A stretch of 64,000 bases of DNA from an uncultured Acidobacteriota bacterium (GTDB lineage: Bacteria; Acidobacteriota; Thermoanaerobaculia; Multivoradales; SZUA-115): NCBI GenBank assembly GCA_937867335.1, contig CALMKX010000238.1:1-64000 (forward strand). Reading direction: 5' to 3'. Shown here in pieces: positions 15,872-25,925 of the stretch. Numbering within the stretch: the stretch's first letter is position 1; the number at the start of each line of letters is the position of its first letter. The notes below the pieces were generated by a model. That model saw only the letters and a program-made list of their open reading frames with translations, searched no databases and had not been told where the DNA came from. Made by a program: the position numbers and the translations under genes.

Positions 15872-17070
15872 ATCCGCAACTGGTGGCGGCCGAGCGTCGC
15901 TTCGAAGTGCGCCGGGCCGCCGAGCGCTGGCACGAGGCCGGAGCGATCCCTCCGGAAGTGCGGGATCGCATCAACGCGGCCTATGCAGACGATCGCTTCC
16001 GGGTGGGACCGGTGTTCCGCACGCTGCTCTTTTTCTTCACCCTGATCGCGAGCTGGGCTCTGTTCGGCTTCTTCCTCACCGTAACGAACTTCGCCTTCGA
16101 GAACGCGCAGGAGATCGGCACTGTTTGCCTGCTCCTGGGTGGGCTGCTTCTAGGCCTCGGCGAGTTGCTCCGCAGCCAGCGCTTCCGCTTCGCCCGGGCC
16201 GGAGTCGAGGAAGCCGGCACCCTGCTGGGATTCGCCTGGCTCGTGGCGGCGGTGTGCTACTGGATCAGCGCGAACGCCCCGGACGGCTCCCGCTCGTTTC
16301 CCGTATGGACCTTCCTGGTGCTGCTCACGGCGGGCTCTGGTTTCCTGATTTGGCGCACGGGCCTACCGGTGCTGGGCGCGCTCGGGGCCTGCGGCGCCCT
16401 GGGGCTCCTCGCGCGGCTGCCGGCCGGCCGAGCCCTGTGGGTTCTCGCCGGCTTTGCCCTGGGGGCCTGGCTGCTCCGGCTCGCGGCGTCTCCGCAGCTT
16501 GCGCCTTCCCAACGCCGAGCTGGCTTGTTTGCCGTGGCGACTCTCCTCACGGGAGCCTATGTTGCGATCCATCTGGGCTCCTTGGACGTCGGGCTGGTCG
16601 AGATCCTCGGCGGCCGAGCGACCCTCGGGACGCAGCGGACGGTCTCCCCTCTCGGGCGCCAGGTCTCGATCGTGGCAATGGCGCTCTACCCCTTGGCGAT
16701 CTTGGCGTGGGCCTTCGGCCGCCGCCACCGCCTGCTGCTCTGGCTTGGCCTCGGTTCGGCGATCGCTTCGCTGGTGACGCTGCGGGTGTACGTGCAGCTG
16801 GCGCCGCTCTGGGTGGTGTTGACGGTTTCCGGAGCCCTGCTCATCGCTCTGGCTCTCGCTGCCCGTCGGTACCTGCACCACGGCCTGGACCACGAGCGTC
16901 GGGGCTGGACGGCGGAGCCTCTCTTCGAGAGCGAGCAGGCCCGGGCGCTGCTCGAAGCGGCCCTCAGCGTGACCACCCTGGCACCGGAGGCTCGGCCCCC
17001 CGACGCGCCCAAGCCCTTCGAGGGGCAGGGCGGCGACTTCGGCGGCGGCGGGGCCTCGGGCACTTTCTGA
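15868..17070 (+). CDS. Second DUF2157-like membrane protein
   Basis: The 400-residue partner begins with a soluble helix ([20 protein letters not shown]) of the DUF2157 N-terminal type, then about ten to eleven transmembrane helices. It ends in a soluble tail closing with a glycine-rich [16 protein letters not shown] at 15868 overlaps the preceding stop by 4 nt. The paired arrangement suggests a complex with the upstream protein. Function unknown. Confidence 0.8.
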   Translation: MNPQLVAAERRFEVRRAAERWHEAGAIPPEVRDRINAAYADDRFRVGPVFRTLLFFFTLIASWALFGFFLTVTNFAFENAQEIGTVCLLLGGLLLGLGELLRSQRFRFARAGVEEAGTLLGFAWLVAAVCYWISANAPDGSRSFPVWTFLVLLTAGSGFLIWRTGLPVLGALGACGALGLLARLPAGRALWVLAGFALGAWLLRLAASPQLAPSQRRAGLFAVATLLTGAYVAIHLGSLDVGLVEILGGRATLGTQRTVSPLGRQVSIVAMALYPLAILAWAFGRRHRLLLWLGLGSAIASLVTLRVYVQLAPLWVVLTVSGALLIALALAARRYLHHGLDHERRGWTAEPLFESEQARALLEAALSVTTLAPEARPPDAPKPFEGQGGDFGGGGASGTF

Positions 17071-17091
17071 GGCGCTTGGCCGAAAACATGA

Positions 17092-17115
17092 ACGGGCGGG
17101 GTTTCCCCCGCCCGT
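17092..17115. terminator. Bidirectional terminator between convergent genes
   Basis: A 10-bp stem, ACGGGCGGGG/CCCCGCCCGT, has a 4-nt loop. On the minus strand it is followed by TCATGTTTTC and so can end the rpoD transcript; on the plus strand it lies 22 nt after the DUF2157 gene stop. Confidence 0.7.
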
Positions 17116-17142
17116 CGGCCCTTCTCGAAGCGCTCCGCGCGC

Positions 17143-18864
<1,722 letters not shown>

Positions 18865-18900
18865 CTCCTGGTGACACGGTCCATCCGGCCAGGCCAGAGA

Positions 18901-20712
18901 CTAAGAAAGTGTTGCCCGCCCCGCGGTTCCGGGGCGGCCACGGCCAGCATGATGTCTCTTGCTCAGGTTCGTCTTTTCCTGGAGAAGCTGCGCGAGATGC
19001 TCCCCATCTCCACGCCGCTCGGCCGCTGCGATCTCCCGGGAGAGGTCCTCGATCCGCTTCTGCCGCCAGCGATGGCTCAAATGGTCGAGAAGGTCGGAGA
19101 GGTCCTCCGATCCCGGGGTAACTGGGCTTTCTAGCACAATCCGCCCCAAGCGGGCAAGCTCTGCATCTCCTTCTACGGCTTGAGCGAGGTCTCGGCCGGA
19201 GACGACCCCGCCCTGGTTCTCCCTATATAGAGTGCAGAAAGCGAGAAAAATATTCCGGCAATCTTCCTCCCAGAACACTTCTGCGGGTGGGAGCACTTCG
19301 AGCGGCGGAACCGCCGCTTGCCCCGAGAGAAGGAGCTGCAGTACTCGCTCCTCGGCGCTCGGCACCAAGCGAGCTTCCGAGGCGATCGCCGGCTTGGCTG
19401 CCTCAGGAGCACGGGGAGGCTCCTCGCGCCTCACTCCGGAAGTCATCCGCTGGCGCAAGAGCGACAGCGGTACGCCCAACCGGGCCGCAGCCATCCGGCC
19501 GTACCCGAGCCGAACGATCGAATCCGGTATCGCAGCAAGCAGCTCGGCGACGGCCGAGGCGGCCCGGGCCTGGGTGTGGGGCGAGGCGGCCCCTTCGCTC
19601 GCCAGCCTCTCGATCTCGCTTTCCACCAGGTCCTGGGCTTGAGCCACGGCCAAGGCCACCGCCTCTGGCCCCGCGGACAGGCGCAGGGAGTCCGGGTCCT
19701 CGCCTTCGCCGAAGCGCGCCCGGCGTACCGAGAGCTTGGCGACGGTGAGGATTGGCAGGGCCCTCCGTGCCGCTGTTTCCCCGGCCGAATCGCCGTCGTA
19801 GCCCACGATCACCTCGTCGCAGTAGCGGGCAAGCAGCTGGCTCTGCTCCTGGGTCAAGGCCGTGCCCATGCTGGCCACCGTGGCTTCCACTCCTGCCGCC
19901 ACTGCTGCCACCACATCGAAGTAGCCCTCCACCAGGAGCAGCCGCCCACTCTCGCGGGCCGCGCGCTTGGCCAGGTGCAGGCCGTAGAGCAGTCGGCTCT
20001 TGTGGAACTCGGCGGTTTCCGCGGTGTTGATGTACTTGGCGCGGTCGTCCCCCAGCGTGCGCCCACCGAAACCCACCAACCGGCCGGTGGGCCCGTGGAT
20101 CGGGAACATCAGCCGGTGGCGGAAGCGGTCGTAGGGGCGCTCGGCCCGCTCGCCGCGCGTTGCCAGGCCAGCAGCCTCGAGGTCGGCCAGCGGCACCTTG
20201 CCCTCGAGAGCCGTGAGCAACTCCCGCCACCCTTCGGGGGCGTAGCCGAGGCCGAAGCGCTCCACCAGCTCGGGGGGCACCCGCCTGCCCTCGAGGTAGC
20301 CCTGGGCCACCGCCGAGCGCTCCAGGCTCTTGCGGAAGAACTCCTGCGCCGCCGCCAGCGCCCGCTCGCGCCCCCGCTCGGCGTTCGAGCTCCCACGCTC
20401 GGCCGTGGCCGCGGCTGGCAGGGAAACGCCAAACTTGAACGCCAGCGCTTCGATCGCGGCGGGAAAGTCGTCGCCGGTGGTGAGCATGTGGAGCTTGATG
20501 GCATCGCCGCCGGCACCGCAGCCGAAGCAGTAGAACAGGCCCTGATCGGCGTCGACCGAGAAGGACGGCGTCTTCTCTTTGTGGATGGGGCAGATCCCCA
20601 CCCACCGCCCGCCCCGCCGTGCCAGACGGGTGTGTTCAGAGGCCACCGAGACGATGTCAGTGGCTTCGCGCACCGCCTGGACCAGCTGGGGAGTGAGGTG
20701 GATGTTGCGCAC
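18901..20712 (-). CDS. dnaG: DNA primase DnaG
   Basis: The 603-residue protein has the CHC2 zinc finger (CPIHKEKTPSF then LFYCFGCGAGGDA, about residues 41-70). The catalytic core contains GFGGRTLGDDRAKYINT and TOPRIM motifs (LLLVEGYFDVVA and VGYDGDSAG). A C-terminal helicase-binding region contains VLQLLLSG and a helical tail ending KTNLSKRHHAG. It makes RNA primers at the replication fork and binds DnaB. It starts 13 nt after the mutS2 stop, so the two are cotranscribed. Confidence 0.98.
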   Translation of the reverse strand: MRNIHLTPQLVQAVREATDIVSVASEHTRLARRGGRWVGICPIHKEKTPSFSVDADQGLFYCFGCGAGGDAIKLHMLTTGDDFPAAIEALAFKFGVSLPAAATAERGSSNAERGRERALAAAQEFFRKSLERSAVAQGYLEGRRVPPELVERFGLGYAPEGWRELLTALEGKVPLADLEAAGLATRGERAERPYDRFRHRLMFPIHGPTGRLVGFGGRTLGDDRAKYINTAETAEFHKSRLLYGLHLAKRAARESGRLLLVEGYFDVVAAVAAGVEATVASMGTALTQEQSQLLARYCDEVIVGYDGDSAGETAARRALPILTVAKLSVRRARFGEGEDPDSLRLSAGPEAVALAVAQAQDLVESEIERLASEGAASPHTQARAASAVAELLAAIPDSIVRLGYGRMAAARLGVPLSLLRQRMTSGVRREEPPRAPEAAKPAIASEARLVPSAEERVLQLLLSGQAAVPPLEVLPPAEVFWEEDCRNIFLAFCTLYRENQGGVVSGRDLAQAVEGDAELARLGRIVLESPVTPGSEDLSDLLDHLSHRWRQKRIEDLSREIAAAERRGDGEHLAQLLQEKTNLSKRHHAGRGRPGTAGRATLS

Positions 20713-20725
20713 GCCCGAGTGGCCC

Positions 20726-23167
20726 CTAGCTCGCTCGCAGACTCACGACCGTGGCTCCGTTGCCGCCCTCGTTGGCTTCGCCGGGCCGGATCGACGCCAC
20801 GCCTGGATGGCGCCGCAGCACATCGCGCACGGCGTCGCGCAGCCGGCCGGTGCCGTGGCCGTGGATCACCCGCAGCTCGTTGCGACCGGCAAGAAGCGCC
20901 GTGTCCAGGTAGCTGTCGAGCTCGAGCAGGGCTTCTTCCACCCGACGGCCGATCAGGTTGAGCTCGCTCGAGCCGCCGAGCTCGGCCACCGCCGGCCGCG
21001 AAATACCCGCGCGGCGCTCGGCCCGGTCCTCTCTAGAGCCGGCGCCTTCGAGGTCGGCAAGCTCGCACTGGAACCGCTTGCCGCGCACCACCACGTGCGC
21101 TCGCTCGCCGCTCAGCTTCTCGAGCACCCCCTGCCAGCCGAGGGTGCGGTGGCGCACCTGCCCTCCCAGAACAACCGGCCGGGGAGCTTCAGGCTCCGCT
21201 TCCGAGGCTACCGGGGCAGCGGCGAAGAGACGCGTCTCGGCCTCGCCCAGCAGGCCGCGGCGCCGCCCCTTATCGAGCTCCGCCTTGAGCCGCTCGAGCT
21301 CGTCCCGCAGCTTCTTGCGGGTTTCCGCGCGGAAGGTCTCGAGCTCGGTCTTCATCCGCTGCGAAGTCACCTTGCGCTCCGCCTCGAGCGCCGCCTTCTC
21401 CCGCTCCAGCCGCGCCCGAGCGAGCTCGGCAGCGGCGGTTTCGGCACTCAGGCGCTGCCTCTCCGCGGCAAGCTCCACCCGCGTCCGCTCGAGCTCGCTC
21501 ACCAGACGGCGTAGGTTGCGATGCTCGCCGGAAAGCCGGGCTTCGGCGCGGTCCAGCCACTCGGAAGGGAGCCCCAAGCGGCGGGCGAGAGCGATCGCTT
21601 CGCTGCCGCCGGGTGGGCCCGGGAGAAGCCGGTAAGTGGCCCGGCCGCTGTCCGGATCGAACTCCATGGCGGCGCAGGCGGCGCCTTCGAGCTCGAGGGC
21701 CGCCGCTGCCAGTGGAGTGAGGTGGGTGGTGATGAGGGCCAGCGTCTGCTTCTCGAGCAGGCCCTCGAGCAGAGCAGTCGAAAGCGCCGCTCCTTCCTCG
21801 GGGTCGGTCCCCGAGCCGAGCTCGTCGAGGAGCACCAGGCTCCCGGGCCCGCTGCCCTCCCAGGCTTCCTTGAGCCGCAACAGCCGCCCGCTGAAGGTGG
21901 AGCGATCGGCCAGCAGGTCCTGCTCGTCGCCCACGGTCGCCACGACGTAGGCAAGATGAGGTAGCCGACTGCCCGGGCCGGCAGGCACCGGCAGCCCGCA
22001 AAGATGCAGCAGCGCCAGAAGACCGACCGTCTTCAGCACCACCGTCTTGCCTCCGGCGTTCGGCCCGGTCACCACCAGGATGCGCCGTTCGGCTTCGAGC
22101 TCGAGGTCGAGAGGGATGATCGGCTTCTCGTGCCCCGGTGAGCCGAGAGCCTGCCGGCGCAGGTCGGCGAGCCGCGGGTCGAGCAAGGGATGGCGCGCCC
22201 CTTTGAGTTCCAGCGCCTGCGCCGGTGCGAGCTCGGCCAGACGCGCGTCCGCCTGCTGGGCGAAGCGGCCCATGGCCTGGAGCAGATCCATCTCGCCCAG
22301 GAAGGCCGCGTGGGCCGCGAGCGCCTCGAGCTCCTCTCGGGCCCGGCCCAGAAGCTCGGCGAGGATGCGCTGGCGCTCGGCCTCCTCGTCCTCGGCGGCC
22401 TGCTGCAGGTCGTTGTTGCTCTCCACTACCTCGATCGGCTCGAAGTAGAAGCTCTTGCCGGTGGCCGAGCGGCCGTGGACCAGCCCCGGCACACGCCCCC
22501 GCGCGCCAGCGGCCAACACCAACACCAGTCGGCCCCCGCGCATCGGGATCGTTTCTTCGGAGAAGCTGTCGCGCTCGGCGTCGACATGCCGGCGCAACTG
22601 GCTGTAGAGACCGTCGCGGAGCGAGCGGATCCGGCCGCGCAGCTGGGCCAGCTTGGGGCTCGCGTCCTCGCGTACCTCGCCCCGGCGGTCGAGCGCCTTG
22701 GCGATCGCTCGCGCCAGCTCCTTCAAGTCCGGCAGCTCGGCCGCCAGCAGGGCGAGGCTCGGGCTCGCAGGCTCGGGCTCGCGGCAACGCTCGGCGATCT
22801 CGGCGGTGGCGCCGAGCAAGTCCGCCAACCGAACCAGCGAGAGCCCGGCGTTGGTAGGCCACCCGGAGGCGACCTCGTCCAGAGTGGCGGCCACGGAAAA
22901 CTCGAAGCCCCCCACCAGCCTGCGGGTGGCGAGCAGCACTCTTGCCTCCTCGAAGCGCCGCCGGCGCTCCTCGAAGGCTTCGAGGTCCACGAGGGGCGAA
23001 AGGCTGCGGCAGCGCTCGCGGCCGAGATCCGTGGCGGCGAGCTCCGACAGCACGGCGAGAAAGCTCGGCAGCTCCAAAGCCGCCGCCGTGGCTTCGGAGG
23101 CGACGGCTTCGAACGGGCCGGAGCGGGCTCCGAACGTGGTGGGAAAAGCTCGAATCGCAGTCGACAT
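20726..23167 (-). CDS. mutS2: Endonuclease MutS2 (MutS2 ATPase with Smr domain)
   Basis: The 813-residue protein has the clamp/lever helices, an ABC-type ATPase with Walker A VTGPNAGGKTVVLKTVGLLA (about 330-350) and Walker B GSLVLLDELGSGTDPEEGAA. A long coiled coil follows (about 520-620), then a linker barrel and a C-terminal Smr nuclease domain (LNLIGRRVEEALLELDSYLD and LRVIHGHGTGRLRDAV). MutS2 does not do mismatch repair; family work links it to suppression of recombination and to rescue of collided ribosomes. It sits between rpsU and dnaG, an unusual position for this gene. Confidence 0.97.
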   Translation of the reverse strand: MSTAIRAFPTTFGARSGPFEAVASEATAAALELPSFLAVLSELAATDLGRERCRSLSPLVDLEAFEERRRRFEEARVLLATRRLVGGFEFSVAATLDEVASGWPTNAGLSLVRLADLLGATAEIAERCREPEPASPSLALLAAELPDLKELARAIAKALDRRGEVREDASPKLAQLRGRIRSLRDGLYSQLRRHVDAERDSFSEETIPMRGGRLVLVLAAGARGRVPGLVHGRSATGKSFYFEPIEVVESNNDLQQAAEDEEAERQRILAELLGRAREELEALAAHAAFLGEMDLLQAMGRFAQQADARLAELAPAQALELKGARHPLLDPRLADLRRQALGSPGHEKPIIPLDLELEAERRILVVTGPNAGGKTVVLKTVGLLALLHLCGLPVPAGPGSRLPHLAYVVATVGDEQDLLADRSTFSGRLLRLKEAWEGSGPGSLVLLDELGSGTDPEEGAALSTALLEGLLEKQTLALITTHLTPLAAAALELEGAACAAMEFDPDSGRATYRLLPGPPGGSEAIALARRLGLPSEWLDRAEARLSGEHRNLRRLVSELERTRVELAAERQRLSAETAAAELARARLEREKAALEAERKVTSQRMKTELETFRAETRKKLRDELERLKAELDKGRRRGLLGEAETRLFAAAPVASEAEPEAPRPVVLGGQVRHRTLGWQGVLEKLSGERAHVVVRGKRFQCELADLEGAGSREDRAERRAGISRPAVAELGGSSELNLIGRRVEEALLELDSYLDTALLAGRNELRVIHGHGTGRLRDAVRDVLRRHPGVASIRPGEANEGGNGATVVSLRAS

Positions 23168-23220
23168 GGTGCGCTGACTCGGAGTGTAGTGCTAGTTGAG
23201 ACGAGACGCCCAAACGCAGA

Positions 23221-23246
23221 AAGGGCGGAGCTTACGCCCCGCCCTT
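23221..23246 (-). terminator. Hairpin after rpsU, probable internal attenuator
   Basis: The arms AAGGGCGG and CCGCCCTT (8 bp) are followed on the minus strand by TCTGCGTTTGG. The hairpin lies 28 nt past the rpsU stop and before mutS2-dnaG-rpoD. The classic macromolecular synthesis operon has a partial terminator at the same place, allowing more S21 than primase. Confidence 0.65.
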
Positions 23247-23274
23247 AGCTTCAGACGTCGGCCGGCTACGCCTG

Positions 23275-23484
23275 CTACTGAAGTCCGGCCTTTCTCTCTT
23301 CGGCAACCTTGCGCGCCATCTTCTTGCGCGCCTGGATGGCTTTCCGCTTGCGTTTGACCGACGGCTTCTCGAAGTGCTGGCGCTTGCGCAGCTCCGTCAA
23401 GATCCCCGCCTTCTCCACTTTCCGTTTGAATCGCCGCAGCGCATTTTCGAAGCTCTCGTCCTCTCTGACATGGACGACCGGCAT
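23275..23484 (-). CDS. rpsU: Ribosomal protein bS21
   Basis: The 69-residue basic protein reads [20 protein letters not shown] and continues with the [16 protein letters not shown] core typical of bS21, a small-subunit protein near the anti-Shine-Dalgarno site. ATG at 23484 has GAGAGGTG upstream. It is the first gene of the rpsU-mutS2-dnaG-rpoD operon and has its own promoter upstream and a hairpin downstream. Confidence 0.97.
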   Translation of the reverse strand: MPVVHVREDESFENALRRFKRKVEKAGILTELRKRQHFEKPSVKRKRKAIQARKKMARKVAEERKAGLQ

Positions 23485-23600
23485 CGGTGAATCACCTCTC
23501 TTCGGACCTGGCTGGTCTGTCGACCTCTGGCCTACGATCTCGCCTGGGCTCCTGTCTAGACACTCTCTCCAAGCGACCTCGTCGAGGCCGGGCCCTGTGA

Positions 23601-23628
23601 ATTGTCGCTACAGCGACGAAAAAGTCAA
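23601..23628 (-). promoter_or_regulatory. rpsU operon promoter with overlapping palindrome
   Basis: On the minus strand TTGACT (23628-23623) and GACAAT (23606-23601) are 16 nt apart. The perfect palindrome GTCGCTACAGCGAC (23604-23617) overlaps the -10 and spacer, an operator-like position. In E. coli the equivalent operon is LexA-controlled; whether this palindrome is an SOS box here is unknown. Confidence 0.5.
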
Positions 23629-23728
23629 GAGGGTCCACTCGCCACTCTCGCGCAGCCGGCTGATCGCCGAATACCCTTACAGCGGTCCTAAATGCCCTTC
23701 TTCAAAGGCTTTTCGGCCGCAGGTTTGC

Positions 23729-23757
23729 TTGACACGGCGGAACCAGGCGAGAATAAT
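23729..23757 (+). promoter_or_regulatory. Near-consensus sigma-70 promoter for the GAF gene
   Basis: TTGACA (23729-23734), a 17-nt spacer and AATAAT (23752-23757, 5/6 to TATAAT). It is the best match to the sigma-70 consensus in the window and lies about 50 nt before the ATG at 23807. Confidence 0.7.
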
Positions 23758-23806
23758 CGAATTTCTTAAGGAAGACCCCCTTCGAGGCCGGCGTGGAGGT
23801 TCCCGG

Positions 23807-25864
23807 ATGGCACTAGGCGACTTGGCCGCTTTCGCCGAACGAGTTCAGCAGCTCGACCGTCAAATCGCGGACTCGGTGCGAACCGCCCTGTCTGGGTTGC
23901 GCTCCGATTTGCAGTCCCGGCTGCGCGAGAGCACCTCTGCGCTCGAGGAGCGGCTCGCGGCGCTCGAGTCTGCGCTGCCGGCCTCGCTGGTCACCGAGCA
24001 CGACCTCGCGGCGATCGCTGATACCGCAGCCAGCTCGGCCCGCGGCGAGACTCGACAGGCGGTGCTCGCTGACTTGAGAGCCCTGGACCGAGCGAGCTCC
24101 CAGCAGGAAATCCTCACCTCTCTGCTCGAGCGCGGCCAGGCCTACGCCTCCCGGGTCGCCCTCTTCCTCACCCGACCGGAAGAAGTCGTCGGCTGGCAGG
24201 GCCGCGGCTTCGAGGAGGGCTCGGCCGAGCTCTCCAATCTCCGGCTCGAGAACCAGGAAGGCTCTGCCTGGCAGCGGCTGGCTCGGGGCGAGGGGGCTGT
24301 GCGGCTCGGCAGCGCTGAATTCGCCCGCCTGGCAAGCCAGCTCGAGGCGGCGATTCCCGCCGAGGCCGTGCTGGTGCCCCTGGTGATCAACGACAGCCTC
24401 GCTGCTGCCCTCTACGCCGACCGCATCGGCTCTCACCCTCTCGACCTCGCCTCTCTCCAGCTACTGGCCTTCGCTGCCGGCCAGGCGATCGAGCTCCTGC
24501 CGTTGCGGAGCCGGGCGGCGACACCCACTCTCTACCTCGAAGGCGAGCAGCCGTCTCCGGAGGCAGCGCCGCTTTCGCTCTGGGCGCCCGCCGCGGGGCC
24601 CGCGGGCGAAGCGGCACCGTCTGGCCCCGAGCCAGCCGTCGTCGAGCCGCCCGCAGCCGAAGCAGTGGTCAGCCACCCGGAGGCCGACTTCGAGCCGGCA
24701 GCGGCCGACGCCTGGGCTCGCCCCTCGATCGCCCACGAAGTAACCGGTGGCTTGGCCTGGGGAGAGGCCGAGGAAGTCGAGGAGCCGCCTGTCGAGCCCG
24801 CCCCCTGGGTAAGCCCGCCCGAGCCGGAGCCTGCTCCGTGGACCGCCGAACCGGAGCCCATGCCCTGGACGAGCGCTCCCGAGCCCGCTCCGGAGGCCCT
24901 GGCCCCGGAGCCCGAGGCGCCCGCGGCCTCAGAACCCGAACCCTGGGCCCCCGTGGAGCTCGAAGCCGAGCCGGCGGTGGTCGAACCGGAGCCGGCTCCG
25001 CAGCCCGAGCCGATGGCCGAGTGGCAAAGCCCGACCCGCCCGGTCGAGGCCCTACCCTTCGAGCAGATGGTAGAGGCCCGGGTAGAGCAGGCCCTGAGCT
25101 TCGAGCCCAGGCCGGACCTCGACGAAACCAGCGCAAGGCCTCCGGCTCTCACGGGCCCGTCCTCCCTCGGCGACGTCGAGCTGCTTTCCTCTCTGCCGAA
25201 CCTCGACGTAGAGCCCTTCGCTCCGCCCAGCTTCGAGCCCGAGCCGCCGCCGGTCGAGCTCGAAGAGGAACCTCCGTTCACTCCGCCGCCCAGCCCGGCC
25301 ACCACAGCGATGGGCTTCGAGCCCCCTCTGCCCGGCCCGCTGGCGACCGCCGGATTCGAAGCGCCTAGCATCGACGTCACCGCCGACGAGACCGTGCTGC
25401 TCCGCCGGCCGGCCGAGCCGGATGTGATGAGCGACGAAACGGTGCTGCTGCGCCGCAGCCCGGGCGAGGCCGGCTCTGAGCCGTCGCCCGCGAGTGCCGC
25501 AACGCGCATGATGCCGCGCGTCAGCGACAGCATGGAGGTCCAGGCACCCAGCGATTTCCAGGGCCGTGGCACGGCCTTTCTGCGGTCGGCTGCCGCCCAG
25601 CCCCAGGGGGATCCCACGCTCCACGAGGAGGGCCGGCGACTCGCCCGGTTGTTGGTGAGCGAAATCCGCCTCTACAACGAGGAGGAGGTCGAGGAGGGTC
25701 GGCGCAACCACGACATCCTGGCCCGGCTGCGCGAGGAGATCGAACGCTCCCGCAAGATGTACGAGGAGCGCATCCACGCCGACGTACGCGCGCAGCGCGA
25801 CTATTTCCAGGAAGAGCTGGTGCGAATCCTGGCCGATGGCGACACCGCCCTCCTGGGATCCTGA
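23807..25864 (+). CDS. GAF-like domain protein with long Pro/Glu-rich linker
   Basis: The 685-residue protein has three parts. Residues about 1-85 are helical/coiled coil (FAERVQQLDRQIADSVRTAL). Residues about 100-230 look like a GAF sensor domain (YASRVALFLTRPEEVVGWQG, AVLVPLVINDSLAAALYADR). A disordered region of about 330 residues follows, packed with Pro, Glu and Trp repeats of the type PEPAPW, plus two copies of DETVLLRR. The C-terminal 90 residues are charged helices (EEGRRLARLLVSEIRLYNEE). ATG at 23807 has GGAGG 7 nt upstream. No catalytic motif is present, so a sensory scaffold is likely. The DETVLLRR repeats may be docking or phosphorylation sites; that is a guess. Confidence 0.8.
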   Translation: MALGDLAAFAERVQQLDRQIADSVRTALSGLRSDLQSRLRESTSALEERLAALESALPASLVTEHDLAAIADTAASSARGETRQAVLADLRALDRASSQQEILTSLLERGQAYASRVALFLTRPEEVVGWQGRGFEEGSAELSNLRLENQEGSAWQRLARGEGAVRLGSAEFARLASQLEAAIPAEAVLVPLVINDSLAAALYADRIGSHPLDLASLQLLAFAAGQAIELLPLRSRAATPTLYLEGEQPSPEAAPLSLWAPAAGPAGEAAPSGPEPAVVEPPAAEAVVSHPEADFEPAAADAWARPSIAHEVTGGLAWGEAEEVEEPPVEPAPWVSPPEPEPAPWTAEPEPMPWTSAPEPAPEALAPEPEAPAASEPEPWAPVELEAEPAVVEPEPAPQPEPMAEWQSPTRPVEALPFEQMVEARVEQALSFEPRPDLDETSARPPALTGPSSLGDVELLSSLPNLDVEPFAPPSFEPEPPPVELEEEPPFTPPPSPATTAMGFEPPLPGPLATAGFEAPSIDVTADETVLLRRPAEPDVMSDETVLLRRSPGEAGSEPSPASAATRMMPRVSDSMEVQAPSDFQGRGTAFLRSAAAQPQGDPTLHEEGRRLARLLVSEIRLYNEEEVEEGRRNHDILARLREEIERSRKMYEERIHADVRAQRDYFQEELVRILADGDTALLGS

Positions 25865-25882
25865 GCCGGCTCGGACCTTCGG

Positions 25883-25914
25883 GGCGAGCCCTTCTTGGCA
25901 GGGTTCGGCTCGCC
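25883..25914. repeat. Inverted repeat after the GAF gene
   Basis: Perfect 8-bp arms GGCGAGCC/GGCTCGCC with a 16-nt loop begin 18 nt after the stop codon. There is no T-run; it is a possible weak terminator or mRNA 3' end. Confidence 0.4.
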
Positions 25915-25925
25915 TCACGACCTGA

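Larger units (their letters stand above)
23485..23806. promoter_or_regulatory. Divergent control region, rpsU / GAF-protein gene
   Basis: This gap of about 320 nt holds back-to-back promoters: a minus-strand one at 23601-23628 for rpsU and a plus-strand one at 23729-23757 for the GAF-domain gene. The rpsU leader would be over 100 nt. Beyond the palindrome at 23604-23617 I see no gene or other structure. Confidence 0.6.

Noticed and set aside
23309-23806. Upstream extension of the GAF-domain gene by 166 codons
   Set aside because: It would run across the rpsU gene and both promoters; ATG at 23807 has a good ribosome-binding site and lies just after the -10 box.
24760-25060. Tandem DNA repeat or CRISPR-like array in the PEP/W-rich region
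   Set aside because: The periodicity is at the protein level (Pro-Glu-Pro-Ala-Pro-Trp variants); the DNA units differ in length and sequence and there are no regular spacers.
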